From Methanococcoides vulcani (GTDB lineage Archaea > Halobacteriota > Methanosarcinia > Methanosarcinales > Methanosarcinaceae): 64,000 nt of DNA. The position numbers were made by a program, and so were the translations under genes. The DNA lies in contig NZ_FOHQ01000003.1 in the NCBI RefSeq assembly GCF_900111645.1, positions 113,803-177,802 on the forward strand, written 5' to 3'. Within the stretch, counting starts at the first letter, position 1; each line of letters opens with the position of its first letter. Under the pieces are notes generated by a model. The model did not search any database, had not been told where the DNA came from, and saw only the letters and a list, made by a program, of their open reading frames with translations. Below, in pieces: positions 15,884 to 25,158 of this stretch.

Positions 15884-16699
15884 TTATATATTATTTAAAA
15901 TACGAACTAAAAAAATCACTTTATGATTTATGTCTGTTTTGTCATTAGCAAAGTTTTCGATTCTTAAATCGACATCAATAGAATGAGCACCCGAATTGCC
16001 GTATTCCCTATATTTGTTAAGCTCAGCAATAAGTTCTTTATTTAAGTTAGAAGAAATGTAATGAAAATCACTTTTATTTAAATCCAAGTTTTTCAAAAGT
16101 AATGAAAAATCATGGAATCTCCTTTTTACTATATTATAATACTCTTCCATTTCTTGAGTACCATATTTTTTTCTTAGAATGTCAATAATTAAATTTTCAA
16201 ACAATTTTCGTATCAAAATAGATAGAGACATTGGGTGTTTGCTTGAATATTGAAAGTTTATTTCATCTATTAACTTTTTGTAAAAATCATCAGGGTAGTT
16301 TGTTAATGTAATGAATTTTTCAGGTTCTGACACATTAAAACTTAAAGTATAATCAGAAACACAAACATCCCCATTACTAAAAAATGTGAGTATTTCATTT
16401 AATTCTATTTTTGCCTCATCATTTAATGTGTCTTGTGAAACAATCTCATTGATAAGTAAAAGACCTACAGCTTCATTATATTCAAAAACATCGATTAAAA
16501 ATCTAGAGATAGCAGTTGGATAATCAGGATCTCCAAAAGTTTGAGCACGTGTAACACGTTCATATTTATTCAAAATTTCAGATACACCACAGCAAGTTGC
16601 TATTAAGTTCCAATCAGTGTCATAAAGGTATCTTTCGACAAAACGAGAAAAACGCATAATTCCCATACTATTTTTTTGTTTTTTATTAAGTTCGATCAT
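15884..16699 (-). CDS. AT-rich hypothetical protein with a HEPN/DUF4145-like C-terminal region
   Basis: A 271-residue soluble, almost all-helical protein, markedly more AT-rich than core neighbours. The N-terminal third has VERYLYDTDWNLIATCCGVS and TFGDPDYPTAISRFLIDVFE; the last ~100 residues include HPMSLSILIRKLFENLIIDI and ELNKYREYGNSGAHSID, a pattern like the N/G-x-x-AH segment of HEPN-type or DUF4145 domains found in abortive-infection proteins. No catalytic motif is certain. ATG 16699 starts the gene; stop is close to copy E. Its place among viral and repeat remnants fits a defence role, which is inference only. Confidence 0.6.
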   Translation of the reverse strand: MIELNKKQKNSMGIMRFSRFVERYLYDTDWNLIATCCGVSEILNKYERVTRAQTFGDPDYPTAISRFLIDVFEYNEAVGLLLINEIVSQDTLNDEAKIELNEILTFFSNGDVCVSDYTLSFNVSEPEKFITLTNYPDDFYKKLIDEINFQYSSKHPMSLSILIRKLFENLIIDILRKKYGTQEMEEYYNIVKRRFHDFSLLLKNLDLNKSDFHYISSNLNKELIAELNKYREYGNSGAHSIDVDLRIENFANDKTDINHKVIFLVRILNNI

Positions 16700-17138
16700 A
16701 TACTATATCTGTATATTCACGATCTATTTTAAGTTTATTAAAAAATAACAAAATAAATTATTTGTATTTCGGTTTTTTTGGGGATTGCTATATTTCAACA
16801 CCTCTTTTGAAGCGTTTAACCAACTACAGTAGTTCGCTAATTTCAGTTTAAACTTATATAAACGACATCATACGATACATTTATATGTGGTAAAGTTCCC
16901 TCTGCATGTATTTCCAATCGCAAAAGAAAGCCTCTACTACTCGATTTGAAATGAAGTTTTAATGTTATTATGGTTATATATTATCTATCAATTGACAAAT
17001 CACTTTTATAGGATGTGTCCAAAGTAATATTTAGGATAAGTTTCAGTTGTGTAAATTGCATCTATCAAGACTCATGAGTTAAAATGCTACAAAATGAGTC
17101 TATAAACTGTCTCTATTAGATTATGGGACAAAAGGGGA
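16700..17138. other. Gene-free AT-rich stretch
   Basis: About 440 bases without a credible gene. TATA-like elements are visible (CTTATATAAACG at about 16854, CATTTATATG at about 16879). I see no repeat or RNA gene. It presumably holds promoters for the HEPN-like gene and the universal stress protein. Confidence 0.4.
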
Positions 17139-17588
17139 GTGGATAAGACGAAAGAGAATATTTGTAAGAAAATTATGATTGCAACCGACGGTTCAGATAA
17201 TGTCAAAAACGCAGTTTCTTATTGTATTGAAATTGCAAAAGGGACTGGGGCTGAAGTTTATGCAGTATATGTTGTTTCTGATGAGTATGCCCTGGTTGCA
17301 CGAAGGGGCATAAGCTGGGCGAAGGGAATTGAAGAAAAGTTAGTTGATAGGGGAGGACGTGCAACAGCATATGTAGAAGAAGCTGGAAAGGAAGCTGAAG
17401 TTCAGGTGGAATCTGTATTGCTCAAAGGCAGACCAGCTGAAGAGATCATCGATTATGCAGAGAAAAATGATATTGACCTGATAGTGATGGGCACACTTGG
17501 TTTGACGGGAGTTAAGAGGTTCTTAATCGGTAGTGTAGCAGAGAATGTTGTTAGACATTCCAAGGTACCGGTGCTGGTTGTGCGATGA
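17139..17588 (+). CDS. Universal stress protein, UspA family
   Basis: A 149-residue cytoplasmic USP-fold protein. It begins with [20 protein letters not shown] and ends with the ATP-binding signature [20 protein letters not shown] followed by [13 protein letters not shown], so it belongs to the nucleotide-binding branch. The frame starts at GTG 17139 directly after AAAGGGGA, which is close for a ribosome site; a start nearer the conserved IMIATDG at 17176 is possible. Single gene. Role in stress tolerance is inferred from the family. Confidence 0.9.
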   Translation: MDKTKENICKKIMIATDGSDNVKNAVSYCIEIAKGTGAEVYAVYVVSDEYALVARRGISWAKGIEEKLVDRGGRATAYVEEAGKEAEVQVESVLLKGRPAEEIIDYAEKNDIDLIVMGTLGLTGVKRFLIGSVAENVVRHSKVPVLVVR

Positions 17589-18085
17589 TATGTGGGATTC
17601 TGAAAATCTGTTAATTTTCATATGTAAAAACTGTTGCGGAATGGGTGAGACGGAAGCTAAAACCGATGTTAACAATTGAATATTGTAGATAAATGTGGAT
17701 TATTATAGAAGGGGTTAAATATTAGTGAACTGCTGAACTAATAGAAACTCAAAGTAGAAAGTTTATTGCTTCTTTCCAGTCTTCTGGTCTACCTACTGCA
17801 CCATTTTTTTTTAATTTTTGAAATTTTATGTGTTAATTAAAAATGTAGATGTTTCAATAATAACCAAAATATAAAAATATAAAATAAGAATTGATCCGAT
17901 TTGAACTGTACTTGAGTTTAAAATTTTGGGAGTTCGGTTTTTCTTGCTTACCTATATCCCCGACTTTCTTTGCGGGGTGTAAGATTCGAACTCAGTAAAT
18001 TATCAAAACTCCCATTTCCCAAAAATCCAACAAATCTCCCCAACTCTCACAAATCATTTAATACTAAAAGTACAAATAGCAGACT
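17589..18085. other. Gene-free stretch with one short hairpin
   Basis: About 500 bases, very AT-rich. The only structure is CCCCG (17958-17962) facing CGGGG (17973-17977) around a 10-base loop, followed by TTCGAACTC, which at first glance resembles a tRNA arm but no cloverleaf can be built. The 3' end should hold the promoter of the transporter operon. Confidence 0.35.
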
Positions 18086-18706
18086 ATGTCTCACAGCTCC
18101 CACGCTGAAGAAGACGACGATGTTGAGATAGAAGAGGAATACCTGGGAGATTATGCCAGTATTCGGTCTATTGTGAAAGAGGCATTGCCGTTCCAGATCC
18201 TTGCGACTATAGGAGGAGCTGTGGCTGGTCTTATTCTTGTGGGGATGACGGATGAGCTTGAGCTTATACCTGGGCTGATCGTTATTGCGCCTGCGGTTCT
18301 TGGTATGCGTGGGAATATATCATGTACCCTTGGGTCACGGCTTGGAAGTGCAATCCACATGGGTCTTATTACGAAGATCGAGAACAATCCGGAGCTTACC
18401 AATAACATCCTCGGATCGCTTTTACTTGGTTTGATCCTGTCAGTAGTTCTCGGGATGCTGGGGCATGGTATGACGGTGCTGCTGGGGCTTGAAAGTGCAG
18501 GTGTATTGTCACTTACATTGATCGCAGTGCTTGCAGGTGTATCATCGGGGATCATCCTTTCTGTGATCGCTGTATTCCTTGCAATAGGTATGTTCAGGTT
18601 CGGTTTCGATCCTGACAACGTGGTAACGCCTGCCATTGCCACTATCGGCGACATTGTTTCCATTCTTATGATTTTCCTGTCTGCAAAGGTGGTGCTTATG
18701 TTATGA
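18086..18706 (+). CDS. MgtE-like divalent cation transporter half, first paralogue
   Basis: A 206-residue membrane protein made only of the membrane domain of MgtE, without the cytosolic N-domain and CBS pair. An acidic N-terminal tail (SHAEEDDDVEIEEEYLGDY) precedes five helices. Family marks: IAPAVLGMRGNISCTLGSRL with the conserved Pro-Ala and Gly residues, and FGFDPDNVVTPAIATIGDIV, which contains the ion-binding Asp of the last helix. It overlaps the second paralogue by 4 nt (ATGA), so the two are probably made in equal amounts and form the pore together. Mg2+ or another divalent ion is the likely substrate. Confidence 0.85.
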   Translation: MSHSSHAEEDDDVEIEEEYLGDYASIRSIVKEALPFQILATIGGAVAGLILVGMTDELELIPGLIVIAPAVLGMRGNISCTLGSRLGSAIHMGLITKIENNPELTNNILGSLLLGLILSVVLGMLGHGMTVLLGLESAGVLSLTLIAVLAGVSSGIILSVIAVFLAIGMFRFGFDPDNVVTPAIATIGDIVSILMIFLSAKVVLML

Positions 18707-19263
18707 GCTACTATACCATACGCGGCATCATCAACAGGGGACTTCCTATACTGTTTCTCACATCACTGCTTGGACTTACTGCAGGACAGATGTTAAACTC
18801 GCAGCTTGACAACCTTATTGCTATTCCGACCATACTTCTGCTGATCCCTGCACTGATCAAAATAGGCGGGGATACCGGCAGCATGCTGGGTGCAAGACTG
18901 GCTTCTGCATTCCATATGGGTATCGGTACAACACACATCCAGAAGAACCCTGTAGTGAAGAACAGCGTGATCGCAGCTTTCATCGTGGGAATGTCCGCTT
19001 CAGTGGTCCTGAGTATAATTGCCTGGATAATAGGCAGTTTTGTTGGGAATGGATTTGGATTCTTTACGCTCTTCAAGATATGTACTATCTCAAGCATGTT
19101 CGAGCTGTTAGCGGTATTCTCAGCCACCATAGCCATAGCATTTGCTTCTCACAAGTTCGGTATTGACCCGGATGACACTGTCATTCCAATAATCGCCACG
19201 CTGGGTGACCTCGTGGGTATCACAGCCATCTTCGTAACATTACATCTAATGCAGATCATTTAA
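18703..19263 (+). CDS. MgtE-like divalent cation transporter half, second paralogue
   Basis: A 186-residue membrane protein homologous to the preceding one: IPALIKIGGDTGSMLGARLA corresponds to its PAVLGMRGN block, and FGIDPDDTVIPIIATLGDLV to the final helix. Five predicted helices and no cytosolic domain. Start ATG overlaps the upstream stop. The next gene, 70 bases on, is a PhoU/TrkA-C protein that could supply the missing regulatory part. Full-length bacterial MgtE carries one such membrane domain per chain and works as a dimer, so this pair may form a heterodimer. Confidence 0.85.
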   Translation: MSYYTIRGIINRGLPILFLTSLLGLTAGQMLNSQLDNLIAIPTILLLIPALIKIGGDTGSMLGARLASAFHMGIGTTHIQKNPVVKNSVIAAFIVGMSASVVLSIIAWIIGSFVGNGFGFFTLFKICTISSMFELLAVFSATIAIAFASHKFGIDPDDTVIPIIATLGDLVGITAIFVTLHLMQII

Positions 19264-19333
19264 AAAAACGATCATGAAAAACGATTATATATAAATAATT
19301 AAAAGATCATAGATAACAGCTGGTACAAGTAAC

Positions 19334-20539
19334 ATGAGCCTCAAAGAAATCAAGTACATTCCCAGAAATCTAAAGGACCTTCTCATTGAAATGAAGGACA
19401 CATCGGAACTGATGGTAGATCTTGCTTATTCTGCAATGGTATATGATGATGAGGACATTGCCGAAGAAGTACTTCATCTTGAAGAAAAGATGGATACTCT
19501 TTATTACCACATGAAAATGGCTGCAATGTTAAGCACACGCCGCATCGATGAGGCCGAGGAGATGTCAGGTGTTCTTCAGGTAGCAGCATCTGCTGAGAAC
19601 ATTGCCAACGCAGCAGGTGACATTGCAAAGATCGTAGAGATGGACATGGGCATTCCTCTTGAGCTTAAACTTGCACTCCGGGAAGCCGAAGAGACCATTG
19701 TGCGAGCTACTATTAGTGAAGACTCTCAGATGTGCGGACGCACCCTGGGAGATCTTGAACTTGAGGTCGAGACCGGTATGTTGGTAATTGCGATCCGCAG
19801 GCACGATGACTGGATATACGACCCACATCACGACACACGCATCCGTGCAGATGATGTGATCTTTGCAAGAGGTCACGATGAAGGTGTTCCGCTGCTTGTT
19901 GAGCTTGCCACCCAGAGGGCATACACCCCACGCAAGGTCGAGCACGAGAGGGTATTAAGGGATCTTGAAAAAGCAGTTGACATCATTGTTGATATGAAGA
20001 ACACCGCAGAACTTTCTGTAGGACTTGCATATTCAGCCTTGCTCTTTGACAACACGGATATCGCTGAAGAAGTAAAAGCCCTTGAATCCGAAATGGATGA
20101 AATGAAATACGATCTCCAGCACTGGGTCCTTGAAACTGCAAAACATGTTCCTGACGTGAACCAGCTGCGTGGTCTGCTTCACCTGGCCAATGCATCCGAA
20201 TTCATCTCAGACGCTGCATACGGCATTGCAGACACTGTTCTTCGTGATATAGACCTGCACCCGATCATCACCATAGCAGTACGTGAATCCGATGAGGTCA
20301 TAACAAAGATACAGGTTGATGGCTGTTCACCGATCATAGGTAAAAGTCTCAGGGAACTAAAGCTTGAAACCGAGACCGGTGTTCATATTATGGCCATCAA
20401 GCGCGATGACCGCTGGGTGTACAGCCCAAGTGCAAGAACAGAGGTCAAGGAAGGAGATCTCGTTATAGGACGTGGTTCACAGACAAGTGAGGAAGCATTA
20501 CTTGAGATGTGTGCCTGTCCGATGAGAGAGGATGACTGA
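19334..20539 (+). CDS. Duplicated PhoU-TrkA_C domain protein
   Basis: A 401-residue cytoplasmic protein with an internal duplication: PhoU-like helical bundle (about 8-100), TrkA_C/RCK-C domain (about 115-200), PhoU-like (about 215-305), TrkA_C (about 315-400). Paired blocks are MKDTSELMVDLAYSAMVYDD with MKNTAELSVGLAYSALLFDN, and GDLELEVETGMLVIAIRRHD with RELKLETETGVHIMAIKRDD. TrkA_C domains bind nucleotides or other small ligands and gate cation transporters. Placed directly after two MgtE halves, it is a strong candidate for their regulatory subunit. No membrane helix. Confidence 0.85.
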   Translation: MSLKEIKYIPRNLKDLLIEMKDTSELMVDLAYSAMVYDDEDIAEEVLHLEEKMDTLYYHMKMAAMLSTRRIDEAEEMSGVLQVAASAENIANAAGDIAKIVEMDMGIPLELKLALREAEETIVRATISEDSQMCGRTLGDLELEVETGMLVIAIRRHDDWIYDPHHDTRIRADDVIFARGHDEGVPLLVELATQRAYTPRKVEHERVLRDLEKAVDIIVDMKNTAELSVGLAYSALLFDNTDIAEEVKALESEMDEMKYDLQHWVLETAKHVPDVNQLRGLLHLANASEFISDAAYGIADTVLRDIDLHPIITIAVRESDEVITKIQVDGCSPIIGKSLRELKLETETGVHIMAIKRDDRWVYSPSARTEVKEGDLVIGRGSQTSEEALLEMCACPMREDD

Positions 20540-20918
20540 TCCTCCCTGGCTCTTTTTTAACCCAAATTTGACATTCAAAATTAATCTGAATATTCTTAGT
20601 TTTGATCGAGTCTATCAAAACATTCAACAAAAACTAAGAACATATGACATTGTTCCAGATGACAATATCTCTTTTTCGATCGGAACGATTCTGGCCGTTG
20701 AAAAACTCGATGTAATCCTTGATCTTCCCTGGATGGATAGATCGTTGTGAGGATCTGGAATAATTTATTTAAAACTGCTAAGATGTAGATAAAATAAGTC
20801 ATCAACACAATTCAAACAAATCCAAATTTTGAGGCAAAATTGGCCGATGTTAACACCAACTCCTTTAAGTATTAACAACTGATTTATATGGGATGGAGAA
20901 AAAACAATCGAATATACA
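20540..20918. other. Gene-free stretch before the four-gene cluster
   Basis: A weak 72-codon frame runs to 20750 on the plus strand but has no recognisable content. A TATA-like GATTTATATGGG at about 20880-20891 lies 30-40 nt before the first cluster gene and may be its promoter. Confidence 0.35.
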
Positions 20919-21668
20919 ATGAACTCAGACTACAGCAATAGTGGTAATGGAGTTATAACTACAGCATTACTATTGGCAGCTGGTAAGGGTAGCCGTCTTT
21001 ATCCTCTTACACACGATACACCCAAATGTCTCACAATGGTTCATGAGGTGTCCATACTTGAACGACTTGTCATCAATTTAAAAAAGCAAGGTTTCAAACG
21101 TCTTGTTGTGGTCACAGGGTACAAGGAAAAATGCATTGTTGAGTTTCTAGAAACGCGAGCTTGCGGTATGAAAATCGATTATGTTGTAAGCCCCCTTTAT
21201 GAGACCACCAATAATATCTATTCACTCTGGATGGCCCGTGATATCATTAATGAGCCGTTTCTGCTGATTGAAAGTGATCTTGTTTTTGACGGATCTCTTC
21301 TGGATGACATGTGTTCTCCTGACAGAATTGCCGTTGCACGCATGCAACCGTGGATGAATGGTTCCACTGTCACAGTCAATCAATCCCAACATGTTAAGGA
21401 ATTCCAAAACGGTATTGCCGGGACTTTTGATGAGATCAGATACAAGACTGTTAATATTTACAGTTTTTCGCTCTCTTCATGGCATAGTATTACAGAAAGA
21501 CTAGACCAGTACATTTCAGCCGGCAGAGTAAACGACTATTATGAAACCGTATTTGCGGAAATGGTGGCTGATGGTAGTCTCGCCCTTAAAACAGTCTCTT
21601 TTGACAGCAAACGATGGTATGAAATAGACACAGTTGCGGATCTGGCAAAGGCTGAGACACTATTTTAG
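20919..21668 (+). CDS. LicC/PntC-like nucleotidyltransferase
   Basis: Predicted cytidylyltransferase that activates a phosphorylated or phosphonylated small alcohol or amine with CTP. 249 residues with the Rossmann-type nucleotidyltransferase signature LLLAAGKGSRLYPLT, the lysine in TPKCLTMV, and YETTNNIYSLWMA, the Thr-Asn-Asn block characteristic of phosphocholine and 2-aminoethylphosphonate cytidylyltransferases. LLIESDLVF carries the metal-binding Asp, and KRWYEIDTVADLAKAE the second one. First gene of a plus-strand cluster with an aminotransferase, a CDP-alcohol phosphatidyltransferase and an ATP-grasp enzyme. Substrate unknown; no phosphoenolpyruvate mutase gene is in the window. Confidence 0.85.
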   Translation: MNSDYSNSGNGVITTALLLAAGKGSRLYPLTHDTPKCLTMVHEVSILERLVINLKKQGFKRLVVVTGYKEKCIVEFLETRACGMKIDYVVSPLYETTNNIYSLWMARDIINEPFLLIESDLVFDGSLLDDMCSPDRIAVARMQPWMNGSTVTVNQSQHVKEFQNGIAGTFDEIRYKTVNIYSFSLSSWHSITERLDQYISAGRVNDYYETVFAEMVADGSLALKTVSFDSKRWYEIDTVADLAKAETLF

Positions 21669-21865
21669 GCAGACAAATATGAAACAATAATTCCTTACGA
21701 CACCACGCCGCATACTTCTGGAAGATCAAAGCCGTTTTTTCAACAATCATAATGCGGGGTGAAGGTGAGGATTGCTCGTTCACTTTCCGGTTTAAAGCCA
21801 ATTCGTCAGGCTAAGACTTTAAAAAAGTGAAGTACCACCTTAAATCAATTCAAGGAAGAGAATAC

Positions 21866-22984
21866 ATGATGAAATCTAATTATGAGACTCAAACTGAAAA
21901 ATATGAATTCATTTCCGGACAGCATGGTGGTTACTATCGCCATGACTTTATAGATCATGCTTATCTTTACAATCTATATTTCCCGCCAGAAGCAGTTTTT
22001 ACAAGCTTTAAAGATCAAATTCACGACATTGTCCTTAACTATCCGATCGCACAGGATGCTCTTGCCGGTCTTATAGGTGATCTGATCCATCAACCTGCTG
22101 AAAGAATTGTTGTAGGAAACGGCGCTGCCGAACTTATCAAAATTATATCCGGGCACATATCCAACAAGTTGATCGTTCCAGTACCCTCTTTTAATGAATA
22201 TGCGAATGCAGCGCCAATAGGCAAAGTAGTTGAATTTCCTCTTGAATTTCCATCTTTTCAATTGGATGTAGACAAATTTGCTGCTGAAGCGATCAAGGTT
22301 AAAGCAGATGTTGCTGTCGTGGTAACACCTAATAATCCAACATCTATAGTGGTTCCCAAGTCCGATCTAATATCTCTTGCACAAAAACTTGCAAACCATG
22401 ACTGTATGCTGATCATCGATGAATCCTTCATGGATTTTGTACATGACCCTGATCAGACAACTCTGGAACATGAAATCGAACGTTACCCAAATATAGCGAT
22501 CCTTAAAAGCATGAGCAAAGCCTATGGTATCTGCGGTCTCAGGATCGGTTATATGCTAACTGCAAATTCAGCATTTGCTGAATCTGTAAGAAAAGGCGTA
22601 CATATCTGGAATATTAACGGATTTGCCGAAGAGTTTCTGCGGATATTGCCCGATTACAGACAGGAGTTTGTCGAAAGCTGTAAACAGGTGCGGATCGACA
22701 GGGATAATCTGTATAAAAGCCTGTGTGCTATTCCGGGAATGACTGTTTACAAACCCGATGCAAACTTTATTTTCTGCCGCCTACCGGATCACGCACAAAG
22801 TGGTCCTGAAGTCACGCGGAGATTGTTCATTGAGCATAACATGTACATAAAACACTGCCAAGACAAGACTTTACCTGACTCTGGCCGTTATGTTCGTATT
22901 GCCAGCCGTACTGATACAGAAAATTGCAAATTAGTTGAAGCATTGGTAGATGTCATTGACTTGAATAAAGTGGAAGTATCCTGA
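21866..22984 (+). CDS. Class I/II PLP-dependent aminotransferase (HisC/CobD-like)
   Basis: PLP enzyme of 372 residues. Fold-type I marks: VVGNGAAELIKIISGH (cofactor phosphate loop), VVVTPNNPTSIVVPKSDLI, LIIDESFMDF (Asp pairing with PLP nitrogen), and ILKSMSKAYGICGLRIGYML with the PLP lysine. Closest groups from memory are histidinol-phosphate aminotransferase and threonine-phosphate decarboxylase, both acting on phosphorylated substrates, which suits its neighbours. Start ATG 21866 follows GGAAGAG; a GTG at 21827 is a weaker alternative. The stop overlaps the next start by 1 nt, so it is coupled to the phosphatidyltransferase. Whether it transaminates or decarboxylates cannot be read here. 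Confidence 0.85.
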   Translation: MMKSNYETQTEKYEFISGQHGGYYRHDFIDHAYLYNLYFPPEAVFTSFKDQIHDIVLNYPIAQDALAGLIGDLIHQPAERIVVGNGAAELIKIISGHISNKLIVPVPSFNEYANAAPIGKVVEFPLEFPSFQLDVDKFAAEAIKVKADVAVVVTPNNPTSIVVPKSDLISLAQKLANHDCMLIIDESFMDFVHDPDQTTLEHEIERYPNIAILKSMSKAYGICGLRIGYMLTANSAFAESVRKGVHIWNINGFAEEFLRILPDYRQEFVESCKQVRIDRDNLYKSLCAIPGMTVYKPDANFIFCRLPDHAQSGPEVTRRLFIEHNMYIKHCQDKTLPDSGRYVRIASRTDTENCKLVEALVDVIDLNKVEVS

Positions 22985-23640
22985 TGAACGATCCAGACCA
23001 TCAACGATTACATCAGACAGGAATGCTTGCTTTCGCCCGTGATCTTCCAAATATCTGTTCGCTTGCAGGATTGTTATGTGCGGTCCTTAGTATATACTAT
23101 GCCATATTAGGTAATTTACCGATTGCAATAATTGGGATGATCTGGGCTGTTGTTTTTGACTGGGGAGACGGACTCATTGCCCGCCGGATGAAGGGGCGAA
23201 CTGATGAATATCGAGCTTTTGGGGGACAACTTGACTCATTGATAGATATAGTAAGTTTTGGCATTTGCCCCGCTGTATTTCTCTTGAGCTATGGAGAATT
23301 CAGTCCATGGTTCTTGCCTGGAGCATTCGTGATTGTAGCCGTCAGTGCAATACGGTTGAGTTATTTCAATGTTTTCGGCCTGGTCGATGATTCGACATAC
23401 ATGGGATTGGCACTTGACAACAATGTCCTAATTCTTGCTTTTGTCTTTCTGTTTGACGGTTTATTCGGGCATACAATTTTTTCAGTCATTATATATGCAA
23501 TGTTTATGATTATGGCTGTCTTTAATTTAGCACCAATACGAACACCCAAGTTTGCAGGTAGGTGGTTTTATGTTCTCTTGGTTTATGTCCTGGCATTAAC
23601 AGTCATCTATAGCTGGATACTGTGGATCAAGTATCAATAA
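22984..23640 (+). CDS. CDP-alcohol phosphatidyltransferase family membrane enzyme
   Basis: Integral membrane enzyme that moves a phospho-alcohol from a CDP-alcohol to a second alcohol. 218 residues, about six helices. The family motif is present in the first cytosolic loop: DWGDGLIARR followed by GGQLDSLID, that is D-x2-D-G-x2-A-R, then G-x3-D-x3-D, with a slightly longer spacer than usual. All catalytic Asp residues are kept. Coupled to the aminotransferase stop (TGATG). With the upstream cytidylyltransferase it makes the standard two-step route to a lipid headgroup or a phosphodiester solute such as di-inositol phosphate; the acceptor is not predictable. Confidence 0.87.
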   Translation: MNDPDHQRLHQTGMLAFARDLPNICSLAGLLCAVLSIYYAILGNLPIAIIGMIWAVVFDWGDGLIARRMKGRTDEYRAFGGQLDSLIDIVSFGICPAVFLLSYGEFSPWFLPGAFVIVAVSAIRLSYFNVFGLVDDSTYMGLALDNNVLILAFVFLFDGLFGHTIFSVIIYAMFMIMAVFNLAPIRTPKFAGRWFYVLLVYVLALTVIYSWILWIKYQ

Positions 23641-23675
23641 AATTGAAACAATTAATCTAAAAAAAGGGAACAGAT

Positions 23676-24947
23676 ATGTATGGCTATCAATCACTCAGGA
23701 AATGTATCTCTAATAATGACAATGAGTTAATAATTTACGGAGCAGATAATTTTTCACAGTTCCCGCGCCGTGATGCATCTGTTAATTCAAAATGTGACAG
23801 AGCACTTCCGGTAGCACGCCGGGATGATCTGGTAGTTCTACGCGGAAAGCTGGACCACGAGTACCATAAATGGCTGCGCTCTCATGGTCTTGGATCAGAT
23901 CATGTTGTTGAATATAATGCTCATTCAAGAGAGATGACTCTCTCGGAACTTATTGTTAATGATCCGGAACCAGTTAAAAAAATTATCCGGCAGATCGGGA
24001 AAAAACCTGTATATGTGCCATGGTTTTCAGGGCGCATGGAAACTGAAGCTGCAAATGCTCTTGGATCTGATCTTTTCGGAGCAACTGAAACTGCAACACT
24101 AAAATATAATGATAAGTCAGCTTTTAAGACCGTATGTCGACAATTAGGCGTGTCTGTTGTTGAAGGTACTTTATTTGAAATGCATCCTGAAAACAATAAA
24201 AATTGTATAGAGATGAAAAACATTATTAACGGATATCTGTCAACCTGCAAAACTGTTATTATTCGCGGTACTTTGGGTGAAGCCGGTATGTCGTTATATA
24301 AAACCAAAGGCAATGATATTTCTGAAATATATCACGAAATTGCAGTTAGCGGTGAAAAATCTATTATCATTGAGCCTTTTCTGAACGTTTTTTCTTCTCC
24401 GACTGATCAGTGGGTAATCAACAGAGATGGAAATATAAACTCTCTTGGTATGCGGGATCAAATATGCGAAAGAGGTATGGTACACATTGGTACTCTCAAA
24501 GGAGCAAAAACTTCACCAGACATTTTAAATTACATTACAAAAACATCTGCAAAAATTGTAAACAATATGGCTGAATTCGGATATCGGGGTGTAGTCGGTA
24601 TCGATTATATTGTATCGGATGATGGTATATTTCCTGTTGAAAATAACGCTCGTTTTAACGCTTCCTCTTATGTGAGCATGATCGTAGATAACATTGAAGA
24701 ATTGATTTCCCCCATTCCATACTGGAAATTTATAAAAATCAAGACAGCAGCATGCTCATTTCTTGAGCTTACAGAACGTATTAAACCAGTACTTTATGAC
24801 GGCAAAAAATTAAATTCCGTATTTCCTTTTAACTGCGATACATTGCCGTTGTCCGGCGATTTTGCCGTTATACTCTTAGCCGAGAATATGGATGAGATAT
24901 ATAACATGGAAGAATCATTGAAAGAAATGGGGGTTAAAAGGGTTTGA
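23676..24947 (+). CDS. ATP-grasp ligase of unknown substrate
   Basis: A 423-residue cytoplasmic protein with a pre-ATP-grasp N-terminal domain (about 1-140), a central lid (TVIIRGTLGEAGMSLYKTKG) and a catalytic half ending in GVVGIDYIVSDDGIFPVENN then ARFNASSY, the paired acidic and Asn residues that bind Mg-ATP in ATP-grasp carboxylate-amine ligases. The C-terminal ~80 residues look like an added domain. GGGAAC lies about 6 nt before ATG 23676. It follows the phosphatidyltransferase by 35 bases and is the last gene of the cluster. Expected reaction: ATP-driven amide bond formation, perhaps adding an amino acid to the product amine. Confidence 0.83.
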   Translation: MYGYQSLRKCISNNDNELIIYGADNFSQFPRRDASVNSKCDRALPVARRDDLVVLRGKLDHEYHKWLRSHGLGSDHVVEYNAHSREMTLSELIVNDPEPVKKIIRQIGKKPVYVPWFSGRMETEAANALGSDLFGATETATLKYNDKSAFKTVCRQLGVSVVEGTLFEMHPENNKNCIEMKNIINGYLSTCKTVIIRGTLGEAGMSLYKTKGNDISEIYHEIAVSGEKSIIIEPFLNVFSSPTDQWVINRDGNINSLGMRDQICERGMVHIGTLKGAKTSPDILNYITKTSAKIVNNMAEFGYRGVVGIDYIVSDDGIFPVENNARFNASSYVSMIVDNIEELISPIPYWKFIKIKTAACSFLELTERIKPVLYDGKKLNSVFPFNCDTLPLSGDFAVILLAENMDEIYNMEESLKEMGVKRV

Positions 24948-25158
24948 TTAAATCTATATTTCTCTACGAGAAAAAGTAAAAACTGTTAAACTGGGGATTT
25001 AAATTGAAAATACAATGGATTTTCAGACAGTAATACTATTTTTTTTGTTACAAATATTCAAATTTAATTATGAAATTAAATATAAAAATTACAAAAAGGT
25101 ATAATGCAGGTTCCGGATTGGTATTAAGGAACCATGCATTGGAAATTCTAAAAAACGA

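Noticed and set aside
17950-18000. tRNA-like TTCGAACTC after a short hairpin
   Set aside because: No acceptor, D or anticodon arm can be paired around it, so it is not a tRNA.
20532-20750. 72-codon frame after the PhoU-TrkA_C gene
   Set aside because: It overlaps the upstream stop region, has low-complexity content and no recognisable domain.
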